Below are positions 9,288 to 17,104 of a DNA stretch of 46,238 nt, piece by piece. The notes beneath the pieces were generated by a model. The model did no database searches, was not told the origin of the DNA, and was given only the letters and a program-made list of their open reading frames with translations. Source of the DNA: an uncultured Barnesiella sp. Its GTDB lineage: Bacteria > Bacteroidota > Bacteroidia > Bacteroidales > Barnesiellaceae. The DNA lies in the NCBI GenBank assembly GCA_944320995.1, contig CALUJQ010000024.1:1-46238 (forward strand). The letters run 5' to 3'. Position 1 is the first letter of the stretch. Each line of letters opens with the position of its first letter. The translations under genes were made by a program, and so were the position numbers.

Positions 9288-10385
9288 ATGAGACCGCGGT
9301 TCTTTTTATTTGCTCTTTTATCTTTTTGGGGAATAGCTGCCGTTTCGGCACAACAATTGTCACATTCGACCTATTTGGTAGGTCATAACATAGATAAAAT
9401 TACTTTTATTGACCAAATTGATTTTCAAACCTTCGACCATATCTATCTGATGGCCGCTCCTGCTTGGAAAAATGAAGATTTTTCTCAGTCGGAAGAAGTG
9501 CTTTTAGACCACTTGGTCAATGATTTCAGTTATACGATCGACCAAGGGAAAGAAGTTATTCCTTATTTGATAGATAAAGCCCACGGGGCAAATACAAAAG
9601 TAATGTTGTCTTTCGCCGGCGAAGGTTTCAGAGAGCGTGTAGAAGATGAAGAAATGCGTGAAAAATTCGTGCATTTTATCGTCGCTTTCATTGCAAAGTA
9701 TAAGTTTGACGGTGTGGAAATCGACTGGGAAAGCGACCTTTCTCTTCCCCTTCATGCGTTGTTCTTAAAAGAAATCCGTACAGGACTGACAGCTATTGAA
9801 CCCTCCTTGGGGAAAAAACTATATCTGACCACCGCCTTACATTCCTGGCAAAAATATGATAAGGCTTTGGCCGATGATTTGGCTTCAAGCGTCGATTGGA
9901 TTAATGTGATGACTTACGATATGGGTGGAGGCACTTGGGGAAATATAGCTACCCACAATACACCACTTGATCAAATAGAAAAAGAGATGAAAAACTGGGT
10001 TGTCTTTAATCCCAATCAACTATGTATCGGGTTGGCAAATTACGGATTTATTTACAAAGGGCTGAAACCGAACGAAAAGATTTCGGGTAAATTGAATCAG
10101 TTCGGTGCTTATATCAGTTACAACCAATTCTTGCCTCTACTGGAAAAAGGGTGGAGGGAACAATATGATTCAGGCGCAGAAGTTTCCTATTTCTTCTCTC
10201 CAGACCACAGGGATTTCATAACGATGGATACTCCACAAAGCATACAGAAAAAAGTGGAATGGGTGAAACAACAGAAATACAATGGTGTCTTTTGGTGGGA
10301 ATTCCATTATGACATGATTTCCCCATCTTCTGCCACGGGGAAAATACACCATCATCTGATCGATTTGGTTACTCCTATGAAATAA
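9288..10385 (+). CDS. Secreted glycoside hydrolase family 18 (chitinase-like)
   Basis: A 365-residue protein with a signal peptide (MRPRFFLFALLSFWGIAAVS, cleavage after SAQ). It is a single GH18 barrel. The catalytic strand reads FDGVEIDWE, with Asp141, Asp146 and the proton donor Glu148 of the DxxDxDxE motif; the second Asp is Glu144 here. Other family blocks are NTKVMLSFAGEG (barrel strand 3, usually SxGG), WINVMTYDMGGG and GVFWWEFHYDM at the end of the barrel. GH18 enzymes cleave GlcNAc-beta-1,4 linkages in chitin or N-glycans; chitinase and endo-beta-N-acetylglucosaminidase cannot be told apart here. There is no lipobox and no carbohydrate-binding module. It is a single-gene unit with its own promoter. 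Confidence 0.9.
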   Translation: MRPRFFLFALLSFWGIAAVSAQQLSHSTYLVGHNIDKITFIDQIDFQTFDHIYLMAAPAWKNEDFSQSEEVLLDHLVNDFSYTIDQGKEVIPYLIDKAHGANTKVMLSFAGEGFRERVEDEEMREKFVHFIVAFIAKYKFDGVEIDWESDLSLPLHALFLKEIRTGLTAIEPSLGKKLYLTTALHSWQKYDKALADDLASSVDWINVMTYDMGGGTWGNIATHNTPLDQIEKEMKNWVVFNPNQLCIGLANYGFIYKGLKPNEKISGKLNQFGAYISYNQFLPLLEKGWREQYDSGAEVSYFFSPDHRDFITMDTPQSIQKKVEWVKQQKYNGVFWWEFHYDMISPSSATGKIHHHLIDLVTPMK

Positions 10386-10544
10386 CCACCCTATAAAGTG
10401 TAGATATATTTGAGAGAGTACGTTCAATAGTGATGAAAATAGCGGCTCGGATATTTAATACTATAAAATCGGCAAGATTCAAGAAACAGGCAAAATACAT
10501 ATGCTAATCTCATTTACGGGTTATTGAAAACGACTTAACGGACA

Positions 10545-10573
10545 ATCGAAAAATGGGTATTTATTTTTTCGAT
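10545..10573 (+). terminator. Possible terminator downstream of GH18
   Basis: ATCGAAAAA (10545-10553) and TTTTTCGAT (10565-10573) form a perfect 9-bp stem with an 11-base loop, followed by ATTTTG. It is AT-rich, has a short T-run and lies 160 bases beyond the stop, so it is only a weak terminator candidate. Confidence 0.35.
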
Positions 10574-10633
10574 ATTTTGCCCACAAATTTGTTATACTGT
10601 CAAGACGGAGTAGAGTCAACCGTATAAAATAAA

Positions 10634-10665
10634 TTTGTTTCTGCTTCGTCTTTACACTATCTTTG
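10634..10665 (+). promoter_or_regulatory. Complete Bacteroidetes promoter of the DUF4293 gene
   Basis: TTTG at 10634-10637, a 20-bp spacer, and TATCTTTG at 10658-10665. Both boxes fit the consensus. Transcription should start near 10671, about 20 bases before the ATG at 10692, which supports that start over the in-frame ATG at 10635. Confidence 0.8.
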
Positions 10666-10691
10666 CAAACAAAAGAACAAAAAAAGATATT

Positions 10692-11198
10692 ATGATACAA
10701 CGCGTACAATCGATTTATCTATTGTTGGCAGCCGCCTTAATGGCCACTTTCCTGTTTTTACCGATAGCCCAGTTCGACACGCCCGACGGGATTTACAGTT
10801 TCACGGCCCAAGGGGTCTCTACCGTCATGGCCGAAACGGCTCCTGTTTCTACTCCCGAGAGCGGCGCCGCAATCGCTCAAACCGAAATTTTCACCCCTAC
10901 ATGGGGCGTATTTGTATTGGGAGCGGTCATCTCCGTATTGGCCCTAATTACGATTTTCCTGTATAAAAACCGGCCTACACAAGCACGCATCTGCATGATC
11001 AATGCCTTCTTTATCGTAACACTCTATATCATCATTTTTTTGAGCGGTTACACTTTCCATGAAGAGTTGGCCGCGACTCAAATATCTTGGAGCGCCAACA
11101 TCATCATACCGTTTGTCGCTCTCGTCCTCGATATTATAGCCTATAAAGCGATTAACAAGGACGAACGTTTGGTACGCAGTCTCGACCGTATCCGTTAA
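10692..11198 (+). CDS. DUF4293 four-helix membrane protein
   Basis: A 168-residue inner-membrane protein beginning MIQRVQSIYLLLAAALMATF, the characteristic start of DUF4293 in Bacteroidetes. Four membrane spans are evident: about residues 8-28, 73-95, 101-123 and 133-152 (IIIPFVALVLDIIAY), with a Thr/Glu-rich loop between the first two. The function of the family is unknown. The chosen ATG follows a full promoter. The gene converges on uvrA and its TAA stop (11196-11198) overlaps the uvrA stop, so the two transcripts must overlap at their 3' ends; no terminator lies between them. Confidence 0.88.
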   Translation: MIQRVQSIYLLLAAALMATFLFLPIAQFDTPDGIYSFTAQGVSTVMAETAPVSTPESGAAIAQTEIFTPTWGVFVLGAVISVLALITIFLYKNRPTQARICMINAFFIVTLYIIIFLSGYTFHEELAATQISWSANIIIPFVALVLDIIAYKAINKDERLVRSLDRIR

Positions 11199-13984
11199 AT
11201 ACCGAGTTTTTCTTTCAAATATTTCCCGGTATATGAGGCGGGGCATTTCGCCACCTCCTCGGGAGTACCCGTGCAAACTACATAACCACCCTCTTTTCCC
11301 CCTTCGGGACCCATGTCGATAATATGGTCGGCACACTTGATGACGTCCATGTTGTGCTCGATAATCACGACGGTATGTCCCCGCTCGATAAGTTGATTGA
11401 ACGATTTCAGCAACGTGTTTATATCGTGGAAGTGCAACCCCGTAGTGGGTTCGTCGAAGATAAACAGAGTAGGTTCCTGCCGTTCGTTACTGAGGAAAAA
11501 TGCCAATTTTACACGTTGGTTCTCCCCGCCCGACAACGTTGAAGAGGATTGTCCCAACTTGATATATCCCAAACCGACATCTTGCAAGGGTTTCAACCGC
11601 TTGACGATGCGCTTTTCCTGACTGCCGCCCGGCTCGGAGAAGAACTCGATGGCTTGGTTGATGGTCATGTCGAGGACGTCGCTGATGTTTTTGCCTCGAT
11701 ATTCGATGTCGAGTACCTCCTGTTTATAGCGTTTTCCGTGGCACGACTCACATTGCAACACAATATCGGCCATGAATTGCATCTCTACGGTAATCGTCCC
11801 CTCGCCTTTACACTCTTCGCAACGGCCTCCCTCGGAGTTGAAAGAGAAATAGGAAGGCGAGAAGCCCATCTGCTTGGCGCCTTGCTGGTCGGCAAACAGT
11901 TTGCGTATTTCATCGAAGGCCTTCAAATAGGTGGCCGGATTGGAGCGGGTCGATTTCCCGATGGGATTTTGATCGACAAACTCGACGGCTTGGATCCGAT
12001 CCATATCGCCCGAGAGTCGGGAATAGGTCCCCGGCAACTCCCCACCTTCGCCATAGTGTCGTAAAAGTGCCCGATAAAACACATCGCGAACAAGCGACGA
12101 TTTGCCCGAGCCGCTCACTCCCGTGACGACGGTCATCACATGCAGCGGGAAGCGGACATCGACCGATTTCAAATTGTTTTGGGCGGCCCCTTCTACCTCG
12201 ATATATTGATTCCATTTCCGACGTACTGCCGGTAATTCTATTTTACACTCTCCCGTCAAATAGCGCATGGTATAGCTGCGGGTGGCTTTGGGCAGGCGAG
12301 ACAAATCGCCCTGATAAACGACCTCACCTCCCAAACGACCGGCCAAAGGCCCTATGTCGATGATATAATCGGCCGCCCGTATAATCTCTTCGTCGTGTTC
12401 GACCACGACAACCGTATTGCCCAACTGTTGCAACTCCCTCAATACCTTTATCAACAATCCCGTGTCGCGAGAGTGCAGACCGATGCTGGGCTCGTCGAGG
12501 ATATATAACGAGCCTACCAGACTGCTGCCCAACGAAGTGGCCAAATTGATGCGCTGGCTCTCTCCGCCCGACAACGTGGAGGACAACCGGTTCAAAGTGA
12601 GATAATCCAATCCTACCTCTTGCAAAAAACGAATGCGGTTCCTTATCTCGGCCAACAACCGCTTGGCAACCATCGAATCGTGTTCATCGAGTTCCAGTCG
12701 GTCGAAAAATGTTTTCAATTCGCTAACAGGCAGATTGACCAACTCCGTAATCGAGCGCCCGCCCACTTTCACATATTCGGCCTCGGGTTTCAATCGGCTG
12801 CCTTTGCACACGGGACAGGTCGTTTTTCCCCGATACCGGGCGAGCATCACCCGGTATTGTATCTTGTACTGGTTGGCTTCGAGCATGGCAAAGAAGCCAT
12901 CTATCCCCTCGAAATCGCCCGCGCCATGCCACAATATATCTTTCTCACGCTCGGTCAGTTTGAAATAGGGTCGGTGAATGGGAAAGCCCAAAGAGTCGGC
13001 CCGGCGAATAAGGTCGTTTTTCCATTCGCTCATTTTCTCGCCCCGCCAACACATCACGGCATCGTCATAGACCGAAAGGGTTTTATTGGGAACGACCAAA
13101 TCCTCGTCTATGCCGATAATCTTGCCGAATCCCTCGCAAGTGGAACAAGCTCCTACCGGGTTGTTGAAGTTGAACATCAAATCGCTCGGCTCGTTGAATG
13201 TCATACCATCGGCCTCGAACCGTTTCGAGAAACAGAGTTCCTGCACCCCTTCCCCTCCATGAATCTGAACGACACACTCGCCGCCGCCTTCAAAAAATGC
13301 CGTCTCTATCGAATCGGACAACCGGCTCACCGTATCGTTTTCGTGCGACACACTCAGGCGGTCTATCACCAGACGGACCTCGGCCGGAGAGGGCATTTCA
13401 CTCTCTGCCAACAAATCCTCTATGGCATAGAAACGGCTACCGACCTCTACCCTCGGGAAGCCTTCTTTTTGCAAAATCTGCAAATGGGTCTTCAAATCTC
13501 GGTCGCCCGGTATGACCAAATGGGCAAGCAACACGAATCGGGTACCGTCGGGATAAGCGAGAATGGCATTTACCACATCTTCGACCTGATGTTTCTTGAC
13601 CAATGCACCGGAAACGGGAGAGTAAGTTTTCCCGATACGGGCATACAGCAACCGCATGTAATCATATATCTCGGTCGAGGTCCCCACCGTAGAACGGGGA
13701 TTGCGGGTATTCACCTTCTGCTCTATCGCAATGGCCGGGGGAATGCCTTTGATATAATCGCATTCCGGCTTGCTCATACGGCCCAAGAATTGCCGGGCAT
13801 AGGCCGACAGGCTCTCGACATACCGACGCTGCCCCTCGGCATACAGCGTATCGAAAGCCAACGACGATTTGCCCGACCCCGACAACCCGGTGATAACGAT
13901 AAACCGGTTGCGTGGTATCTCTATATCTATATTTTTCAGATTATTGACACGCGCCCCTTTGATGAAGATAGACTGTTCAGACAT
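11195..13984 (-). CDS. uvrA: Excinuclease ABC subunit A
   Basis: A 929-residue DNA-damage-recognition ATPase of nucleotide excision repair; it dimerises and loads UvrB on lesions. Two ABC modules are present: Walker A GLSGSGKSSLAFDT (about residue 33) and GVSGSGKSSLVRDV, with signatures LSGGESQRINLA and LSGGENQRVKLA. Zinc-binding Cys pairs occur as CSTCEGFG/CPVCKGSRL and CEECKGEG/CESCHGKR. The start MSEQSIFIKGARVNNLKNID at 13984 is typical; a 41-residue in-frame extension to 14107 is rejected because it is un-UvrA-like and begins at the predicted transcript start. Its stop shares bases 11196-11197 with that of the convergent DUF4293 gene. Confidence 0.97.
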   Translation of the reverse strand: MSEQSIFIKGARVNNLKNIDIEIPRNRFIVITGLSGSGKSSLAFDTLYAEGQRRYVESLSAYARQFLGRMSKPECDYIKGIPPAIAIEQKVNTRNPRSTVGTSTEIYDYMRLLYARIGKTYSPVSGALVKKHQVEDVVNAILAYPDGTRFVLLAHLVIPGDRDLKTHLQILQKEGFPRVEVGSRFYAIEDLLAESEMPSPAEVRLVIDRLSVSHENDTVSRLSDSIETAFFEGGGECVVQIHGGEGVQELCFSKRFEADGMTFNEPSDLMFNFNNPVGACSTCEGFGKIIGIDEDLVVPNKTLSVYDDAVMCWRGEKMSEWKNDLIRRADSLGFPIHRPYFKLTEREKDILWHGAGDFEGIDGFFAMLEANQYKIQYRVMLARYRGKTTCPVCKGSRLKPEAEYVKVGGRSITELVNLPVSELKTFFDRLELDEHDSMVAKRLLAEIRNRIRFLQEVGLDYLTLNRLSSTLSGGESQRINLATSLGSSLVGSLYILDEPSIGLHSRDTGLLIKVLRELQQLGNTVVVVEHDEEIIRAADYIIDIGPLAGRLGGEVVYQGDLSRLPKATRSYTMRYLTGECKIELPAVRRKWNQYIEVEGAAQNNLKSVDVRFPLHVMTVVTGVSGSGKSSLVRDVFYRALLRHYGEGGELPGTYSRLSGDMDRIQAVEFVDQNPIGKSTRSNPATYLKAFDEIRKLFADQQGAKQMGFSPSYFSFNSEGGRCEECKGEGTITVEMQFMADIVLQCESCHGKRYKQEVLDIEYRGKNISDVLDMTINQAIEFFSEPGGSQEKRIVKRLKPLQDVGLGYIKLGQSSSTLSGGENQRVKLAFFLSNERQEPTLFIFDEPTTGLHFHDINTLLKSFNQLIERGHTVVIIEHNMDVIKCADHIIDMGPEGGKEGGYVVCTGTPEEVAKCPASYTGKYLKEKLGI

Positions 13985-14115
13985 AGTTCCCGAAAATCTT
14001 TTTTGGTTCTCTTGCTTCGCCCCTGCAACGGCCGGCAACAGCCGAATCAAAAAAGCCGTTCCGCACCGGTTGCAACCAATTGGAGAAAAAGCCTCCCGTC
14101 CAGACAAAGCAGCTA

Positions 14116-14123
14116 CAAAGATA
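14116..14123 (-). promoter_or_regulatory. Promoter -7 element of uvrA
   Basis: Minus-strand TATCTTTG, matching TAnnTTTG, with a predicted start near 14110 and a leader of about 125 bases. The -33 box is not clear. Confidence 0.5.
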
Positions 14124-14238
14124 ACAACTTTAACAATACATGATTCGGCTCCTTTTTATCCTTTATATTTTTTTGCCGAATAATTCCTAAAAACGAAAAA
14201 CTTTCCGGCACAAGCTAACAATATTCCAACTATTTTGT

Positions 14239-14246
14239 TATCTTTG
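14239..14246 (+). promoter_or_regulatory. Promoter -7 element of the YtxH cassette
   Basis: TATCTTTG matches TAnnTTTG and lies 26 bases before the YtxH ATG. The -33 region does not match TTTG. Confidence 0.55.
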
Positions 14247-14272
14247 TATAACCACATTAAATTAGTAGAATT

Positions 14273-14476
14273 ATGAAAGGTCTTAATTTATTATTTGCAT
14301 TCCTCGGCGGAGCAGCCGTTGGTGCAGCAGCAGGAATTCTATTCGCCCCCGAAAAGGGTGCTGATACAAGAGCGCGCATTTGCAAGATGCTACACGACAA
14401 AGGTATCCGTCTGAAAAAAGAAGAGATGGAAGAACTTGTCGATCAAATTGCCGAAGAGGTAAAAGGCGGTAAATAA
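14273..14476 (+). CDS. YtxH-domain protein
   Basis: A 67-residue protein with one N-terminal membrane helix of glycine-zipper type (LLFAFLGGAAVGAAAGILFA) followed at once by the YtxH hallmark PEKGADTRARI. The tail is charged and helical (KKEEMEELVDQIAEEVKGGK). YtxH-family proteins are small membrane proteins linked to general stress in Firmicutes; in Bacteroidetes they often head a cassette with a holin-like protein, as here. The molecular function is unknown. The two downstream genes are very likely co-transcribed. Confidence 0.88.
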   Translation: MKGLNLLFAFLGGAAVGAAAGILFAPEKGADTRARICKMLHDKGIRLKKEEMEELVDQIAEEVKGGK

Positions 14477-14570
14477 TCGCTTTCTTCCCACACACAGATG
14501 AGGATATCAAGGATTGCCATCGGTGTCTTTGATACTCTCATCTCTATTTTTCTCCTCTAAACCTACAATT

Positions 14571-14930
14571 ATGCTCGAAGCCCAAAACAATACTTTCCGG
14601 AAGTTATTCGAAGAAGGGAAAAAGTATCTCGACCTGCAAATCGATTACGCCAAACTGACCGCGACCGAAAAAATCTCGGTTCTCCTCGGCATGTCGGTAC
14701 TGTTCATTATTATTTTGGTCCTCTCGGTCGGAGCCGGCATCTATCTCTCTTTTGCCTTGGTCTATTTACTGGAACCTCTTGTGGGCATAGTATGGAGCTA
14801 TACCGCTGTCGGTGCCGTATTCCTATTGCTCATCGCCCTCGTGGTGATATTCAAAAAGAGATTCATTCTTGTCCCTATTACCCGTTTTATCTCCAAATTA
14901 CTGTTGGACGATGACAAAAATCCTCAATAA
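14571..14930 (+). CDS. Phage-holin-superfamily (holin-X-like) membrane protein
   Basis: A 119-residue protein, MLEAQNNTFRKLFEEGKKYL, with a soluble amphipathic N-terminus (LDLQIDYAKLTATEKISVLL) and two membrane helices at about residues 42-66 and 71-98. This arrangement is that of the Actinobacterial holin-X / Phage_holin_3_6 family, whose chromosomal members in Bacteroidetes are not phage lysis proteins and accompany YtxH. The start at 14571 is preferred over the in-frame ATG at 14514, whose extra residues are not conserved-looking. The next gene begins one base after its stop. Confidence 0.82.
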   Translation: MLEAQNNTFRKLFEEGKKYLDLQIDYAKLTATEKISVLLGMSVLFIIILVLSVGAGIYLSFALVYLLEPLVGIVWSYTAVGAVFLLLIALVVIFKKRFILVPITRFISKLLLDDDKNPQ

Positions 14931-14931
14931 A

Positions 14932-15195
14932 ATGAATACACAGCAACCCCGCCGGCAAGGCCTCACCCTTGAAGAGATTGCGGCTCGTAAGCAGGCTCTC
15001 AAAATCGCTATCGCCGAGCAGCGAGAGAATGTCAATGACGCGTATCGGCAGGTTATTGCTCCTTTCGCAAATGTAAAGTCGGTTTCGAAATACATTGGCG
15101 GCAGTTTGCTCAACAGTTTCACCATGCTCGAAAGCGCAATATGGGGGTATCGCCTCATTTCACGATTATTCCGTATTTTCAGGAAATTCAAATAA
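14932..15195 (+). CDS. Small third protein of the YtxH-holin cassette
   Basis: An 87-residue basic protein, MNTQQPRRQGLTLEEIAARK. It begins with a long charged helix (QALKIAIAEQRENVNDAYRQ) and ends in a weakly hydrophobic, basic stretch (SAIWGYRLISRLFRIFRKFK) that could lie along the membrane. No catalytic motif is seen and the family was not recognised by name. The ATG at 14932 follows the holin-like stop by one base, implying translational coupling; another in-frame ATG at 14911 would overlap the upstream gene. Its place in the cassette suggests a partner of the two membrane proteins. Confidence 0.72.
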   Translation: MNTQQPRRQGLTLEEIAARKQALKIAIAEQRENVNDAYRQVIAPFANVKSVSKYIGGSLLNSFTMLESAIWGYRLISRLFRIFRKFK

Positions 15196-15215
15196 TTTTC
15201 TCCTACACCGGCCCT

Positions 15216-15251
15216 CTCTACCGTCTCTACCGTCTCCCCCCTCTCTACCGT
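15216..15251 (+). repeat. Short direct repeats CTCTACCGT x3
   Basis: CTCTACCGT occurs at 15216-15224, 15225-15233 and 15243-15251, the first two in tandem, in a pyrimidine-rich stretch between the YtxH cassette and the thioredoxin-like gene. The third copy sits in the loop of a weak CCCTCTC/GAGAGGG hairpin. No function can be assigned. Confidence 0.8.
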
Positions 15252-15397
15252 CTCTCTGAATCGAGAGGGAACTGCCCTTTACCGGCTCTACCCCGTCGCT
15301 TCTGCGATACCCCTCGTTTAATTGTTAATCCCCGGCTCCGCCTAAACCTTGTTGAAAATCTTCTGTTTATACCATAAAACGGAAAAACAGAACGACA

Positions 15398-16573
15398 ATG
15401 AAAAACAGGCGATCGATAGGGATTTTCTCAATAGCCATTGTGATAGCTCTCACAAGTTGCAACGGAGAGTATGAGATTATCGGGAAATCCGAAACCATTC
15501 CCGAGGGACAAACCATATTTCTCCAAAGACAGAACGACGAAAAGTTTGAAATCATCGATAGTGCCACGGTCAACAACGGTACGTTTTTTTTCAAAGGAGT
15601 CCAGCACAACCCGGCTATCGCGATATTAGTCCCATCGGACAACCGCAAATCCCAACTTCCGCCCCTACTCCTTGCCTTGGAAGAAGGACGCATTTATGTG
15701 ACGCTCGACTCGGTTTCACACATATCCGGCACACCGCTGAACGACCGGCTGCAAAAATACGAATCGAAACGTCGCTTATACGATACTCGCATACAAGCGA
15801 TAACCTCCCGGTATTTGAAAGATTACTTGTCGGGGCAACTGTCCGACACAGCCTTCTATGCATGGAAAAAGAGTTTCGAGAAAGAACAAAAAGGACTTGA
15901 AACACTCACCCGGAACTATATCTTGGCCAATACCGACAATGTGACATCGGTATATCTGTTTTTACAGAACAGCTTCCTGTTTACCCCCGAGGAGCAGCGC
16001 AACCTGATTGCCCGAGCCGCCCCCTCGTTCAGAAACAATCCGGCCATAGAAAAAATTTCCCGCATGCTCCAATCCATGAAAAACGTAGAACCCGGCATGC
16101 CTTATATCGATCTGTCTTTACAAACACCCGAAGGAGAAAGCGCTTCACTATCGGAGTATATCGGACACGGGAAATATGTCTTACTCGATTTTTGGGCCTC
16201 ATGGTGTTCCCCTTGCCGAAAACAGACCCCCTATCTAAAACAGTTGTATGAGCGATATGGCCAACAAGCATTCTCCATCATCGGCATTTCATTCGACACG
16301 AACCGGGACGAATGGCTCGAATACATTCGGGAAAACCAAATCGCATGGCCGCAACTCGGTGACTTGTCCGGTTGGGATTCGTCGGCCATACCGACTTATG
16401 CCATACAAGGAATTCCCCACCTCGTATTAATTGCACCCAACGGGAAAATCATAGCCAACAACCCCTCGGAAAAACAACTGAACGAAATTTTAACGTCGCG
16501 ATTATCCCCTCGAAAAACAGCCTATACAGGTTCCCAAAAGAAAGATTTTCACAAAAAGGCCTTCTCCAATTAA
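15398..16573 (+). CDS. DUF4369-thioredoxin (TlpA-like) lipoprotein
   Basis: A 391-residue lipoprotein: signal peptide with lipobox LTSC and lipidated Cys21. Residues about 25-125 are a DUF4369-type beta domain (GKSETIPEGQTIFLQRQNDE), 130-235 a helical linker, and 240-380 an AhpC/TSA-thioredoxin fold. The active site WASWCSPCRKQTPYL places the redox pair at Cys270 and Cys273, with the cis-Pro in GIPHLVLIAP. Such proteins act in the periplasm as thiol-disulfide oxidoreductases; the substrate is unknown. It precedes the prodomain-like lipoprotein and the subtilase, so it could act on exported proteins, but a separate promoter between them weakens an operon claim. The C-terminal tail is Lys/Ser-rich. 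Confidence 0.9.
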   Translation: MKNRRSIGIFSIAIVIALTSCNGEYEIIGKSETIPEGQTIFLQRQNDEKFEIIDSATVNNGTFFFKGVQHNPAIAILVPSDNRKSQLPPLLLALEEGRIYVTLDSVSHISGTPLNDRLQKYESKRRLYDTRIQAITSRYLKDYLSGQLSDTAFYAWKKSFEKEQKGLETLTRNYILANTDNVTSVYLFLQNSFLFTPEEQRNLIARAAPSFRNNPAIEKISRMLQSMKNVEPGMPYIDLSLQTPEGESASLSEYIGHGKYVLLDFWASWCSPCRKQTPYLKQLYERYGQQAFSIIGISFDTNRDEWLEYIRENQIAWPQLGDLSGWDSSAIPTYAIQGIPHLVLIAPNGKIIANNPSEKQLNEILTSRLSPRKTAYTGSQKKDFHKKAFSN

Positions 16574-16594
16574 TATTATATGCGAAATTTTATG

Positions 16595-16602
16595 TACATT
16601 TG
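16595..16602 (+). promoter_or_regulatory. Promoter -7 element of the lipoprotein-subtilase pair
   Basis: TACATTTG matches TAnnTTTG, with transcription predicted from about 16608. This places the ATG at 16615 almost at the transcript start and favours the in-frame ATG at 16630. No clear -33 box. Confidence 0.5.
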
Positions 16603-16629
16603 TATTTCTAACAAATGTTTTTTATCACA

Positions 16630-17094
16630 ATGTGGAAATATTTATGCTCCATGCTGGCGGTTCTCGCCTTCACTGCGTGCCACACGAACAAAAATATGTC
16701 AACCAATACCGCTCCGACCGAGACCGTCAACGACATCTTACCCGAAGGGGTGAACGTATCGGCCTCGTTCCGCATGTTTTGGGAGGCGTGGAATACCGAT
16801 TTGCGCCAAAAAGAAGATTCGCCCGAGAAATACACGCCGTCCGATTCATTGATAAAGAGATTCTCCCTGCGTGAACAAAACGGTGAATACCTGTTGAGCG
16901 GATACCTGCACGCCGAAGAGGGATTTAACCCCGATAACCTTTCGGAGATAAGCGGTTATATCACCCGGTACAGCGACTCGATATACAGTTTCGCCGTACC
17001 CTTGAAAAGCCTTTCCCGATTGGTCGCTTTACCGGGGATTCGCTATATCGAGACAGCTTCGCCCGTACAGAACAGACAGTCAATAATAAAATAG
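16630..17094 (+). CDS. Lipoprotein resembling a free-standing subtilase prodomain
   Basis: A 154-residue predicted lipoprotein (MWKYLCSMLAVLAFTAC, lipidated Cys17). After a polar linker, residues 81-147 align without any gap to residues 54-120 of the subtilase encoded 10 bases downstream, with about 21 of 67 identities. Shared landmarks are NG, SGYLH versus SAFLH, the turn GxNxDxL, IxS, the central P, and LPGIRYIE versus LPAVKYIE followed by PV. That part of the protease precedes its catalytic domain, where I9-type prodomains sit. The protein has no protease domain of its own. By analogy it could be an inhibitor, an intermolecular chaperone or an immunity-like factor for the protease; this is inference. 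The start at 16630 is chosen over 16615 because of the promoter position and the better signal peptide. Confidence 0.78.
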   Translation: MWKYLCSMLAVLAFTACHTNKNMSTNTAPTETVNDILPEGVNVSASFRMFWEAWNTDLRQKEDSPEKYTPSDSLIKRFSLREQNGEYLLSGYLHAEEGFNPDNLSEISGYITRYSDSIYSFAVPLKSLSRLVALPGIRYIETASPVQNRQSIIK

Positions 17095-17104
17095 CCTGAA
17101 ACCT

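Larger units (their letters stand above)
10386..10691. other. Intergenic region between GH18 and DUF4293 genes
   Basis: 306 AT-rich bases without a credible gene. The right part holds a possible terminator (10545-10573) and the promoter of the next gene (10634-10665). Nothing recognisable is seen in 10390-10540. Confidence 0.6.

Noticed and set aside
13985..14107. N-terminal extension of UvrA
   Set aside because: The extra 41 residues are not UvrA-like and the predicted transcript begins at about 14110, leaving no room for initiation there.
12620..14143. Long + strand open frame (507 codons)
   Set aside because: Antisense to uvrA; low-complexity, no recognisable motif.
14571..14930. Holin-like gene as evidence of a prophage
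   Set aside because: No other phage gene is near; the YtxH neighbour marks the chromosomal non-lytic family.
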